From the NCBI RefSeq assembly GCF_009687865.1, contig NZ_BLAE01000031.1, forward strand, positions 45,073-109,072: a stretch of 64,000 nt of DNA. The letters run 5' to 3'. Under the pieces are notes generated by a model. It was not told the origin of the DNA. It did not search any database and saw nothing but the letters and a program-made list of their open reading frames with translations. This DNA comes from Acrocarpospora macrocephala. GTDB lineage: Bacteria > Actinomycetota > Actinomycetes > Streptosporangiales > Streptosporangiaceae. The translations under genes and the position numbers were made by a program. Within the stretch, counting starts at the first letter, position 1, and each line of letters opens with the position of its first letter. This document shows, piece by piece, positions 63,901 through 64,000 of this stretch.

Positions 63901-64000
63901 GACCACCGCGGGTTCCTCCGGCAGCGCCGCGGCCAGGTCCGGGGTGGTCGCGGGAGTCAGCACGACCTGCCGCCAGTGCCGCGACCCCGGCAGCGCCTCC
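60946..64000 (-). CDS. nSTAND-type NTPase with WD40-like repeats (N-terminus cut by right edge)
   Basis: About 1018 residues are visible; the frame remains open at 64000, where codons read EALPGSRHWRQVVLTP, typical of an nSTAND1 NTPase interior. Walker B is VVFVDQFEEVF, followed by LTLRADYYGGCADH and the winged-helix region ending LLLDRRLLITDHDTVEVAHE. A transmembrane helix lies near 62950 (LRAMAVSLVAVLIIAAMGWT). The C-terminal 700 residues are WD40-like repeats with recurring W/D turns (for example VWDAATRQLL, SLWDSGTW, HRWDLDLESA). The C-terminus continues VCAAAGRDLTVAEWDAFLRG. Walker A and any N-terminal effector domain are outside the window. Such proteins are signalling or candidate immunity NTPases. 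Confidence 0.82.
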   Translation of the reverse strand, partial: EALPGSRHWRQVVLTPATTPDLAAALPEEPAVVFVDQFEEVFTTLTAERRQVFLDTLVGCPHKVVLTLRADYYGGCADHRELARLVVDAQVLVGPMTKDELAEAIQAPAGQVGLTLEDGLVEALLADVHDQPGSLPLLSTALLDLWERREGRTLTLAAYQRSGGVRGAIERMAERAYASLTEPERRIARSIFLRLADGGERFVRRRVAIGELADPEVRRVLGLLLDRRLLITDHDTVEVAHEALLTEWPRLRDWLESDAEGRALRRHLSPAARDWADRGRDPAELYRGARLSGALDWAAGHPELLTAVEREFLDASAAEAERESRSRSTRRLRAMAVSLVAVLIIAAMGWTQKTGSDEARLIADAERLVAQAVSDPDPARGGLLAVQAVRMYPTPLAQRTLLALLFANPRLLRGTPALPELVGATALSGDRRRLAISSELGRVQVYDIATLDPVGPPIDAGPTMVRRISLDQGGRRLITMNRPGTPVRIWDVATATPRNLSSRHGRIPDTAVFVAGDAIAAVVAEHIEVWDAESERVLPNSETNSGLFTSGDLAHLAVTTVSGRTRVLDLRGRLLGDLPTVSAETQALNRDGTALLTTAIDQITIWDVPTGRPEGPVRYGTDITWASWSAENTEVISGDGLGRVNVWDAATRQLLRSFPAAGRVAGAEIAEGGRTLVSVTLDGVILTWDLTGERGFGAPVRIGEGVDGRIDGFRAAWNPNAVYARDGQVWELGLTPGSAERPLASFNGADGVVAGVGGGKIVVATTDDVQVIGGLTRKIFNPLAALSRDGTRLAITTQPTDTTADRPMLEIVDTGTNATLATVPLPAKASVLAYTPDGTLLVGLLNGTVAVLDAGGRQVRAPLAVARSDAEVSAIGFGRDGQVAFGADDGQLSLWDSGTWAPQRVLSRTRPGQYRSIAISPDNRFVASSQADGRISLHEGGTGLLIGTTPGPYDNTSRFLTFDGSALLSVSSDRSVHRWDLDLESARRRVCAAAGRDLTVAEWDAFLRGYPYQRQCA

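Overview
The window is very GC-rich, densely packed actinomycete chromosome. Several features point to a filamentous actinobacterium, most likely Streptosporangiales (Nonomuraea/Actinomadura-like; inferred, not proven). These are two SAV2177/DUF574 methyltransferases, a DUF6571 protein, several Ser/Thr kinases, a dasRABCD-type chitobiose locus, KstR2, and many secreted hydrolases with PSPS linkers. No rRNA, tRNA, CRISPR array, transposase or phage structural gene was recognised.

Layout. 1-9 kb: cell-surface and signalling genes, namely a DUF11-repeat secreted protein (cut by the left edge), a membrane-tethered CHAP hydrolase, two membrane Ser/Thr kinases with different ectodomains flanking a polytopic membrane protein, and a lipoprotein. 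9-16 kb: an S33 peptidase-like hydrolase, then a DUF574 methyltransferase convergent with a likely two-gene operon of a second DUF574 methyltransferase and a 1123-residue NACHT STAND ATPase (candidate immunity protein), then a MerR regulator. 16-18 kb: a SIS-domain protein and a maltokinase-like (possibly glucosamine) kinase. 18-24.5 kb: polyamine uptake and oxidation (potBCA, TetR, FAD oxidase, aldehyde dehydrogenase) with no local binding protein. 24.5-26 kb: kstR2, with a perfect match to the KstR2 operator consensus, coupled to an AlkD-like glycosylase.

26-38 kb is a polysaccharide/chitin island. It holds a CBM3-GH16 glucanase, dasD (GH20)-dasC-dasB-dasA divergent from a dasR-like GntR gene with a DasR-type operator between them, a small lipoprotein, a DUF6571 protein divergent from a small WXG100-like protein, and a secreted GH18 chitinase. 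38-41 kb carries a double-HTH LuxR regulator and a secreted animal-type haem peroxidase with a C-terminal CBM2. 41-47 kb carries a dTMP-kinase-like protein, a CitB/DcuS-type two-component system and the tctCBA tricarboxylate transporter it probably controls. 47-51 kb: a PhoD-like phosphatase without signal peptide, a GH3 NagZ-like hexosaminidase behind a palindromic operator, and two tandem small secreted paralogues of unknown function.

51-60 kb: an ATP-grasp protein, an IpdF-like SDR (steroid C/D-ring degradation), and a truncated second threonyl-tRNA synthetase preceded by a 17-codon leader peptide with three consecutive Thr codons and a strong terminator, i.e. an apparent ribosome-mediated attenuator. 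Next come a class I aminotransferase, a gene-poor 460-bp stretch with strong hairpins, a GntR regulator, a GNAT acetyltransferase, CutC, a DUF6986-type aldolase-like protein, and a small ATPase-LuxR regulator coupled to a secreted protein. The right edge cuts an nSTAND-type NTPase with WD40-like repeats.

The most interesting items are the methyltransferase-NACHT pair with a shared upstream element, the Thr attenuator, the tandem secreted peptides, the triple-repeat kinase ectodomain and the peroxidase-CBM2 fusion. All functions are inferred from sequence reading; no database search was run.
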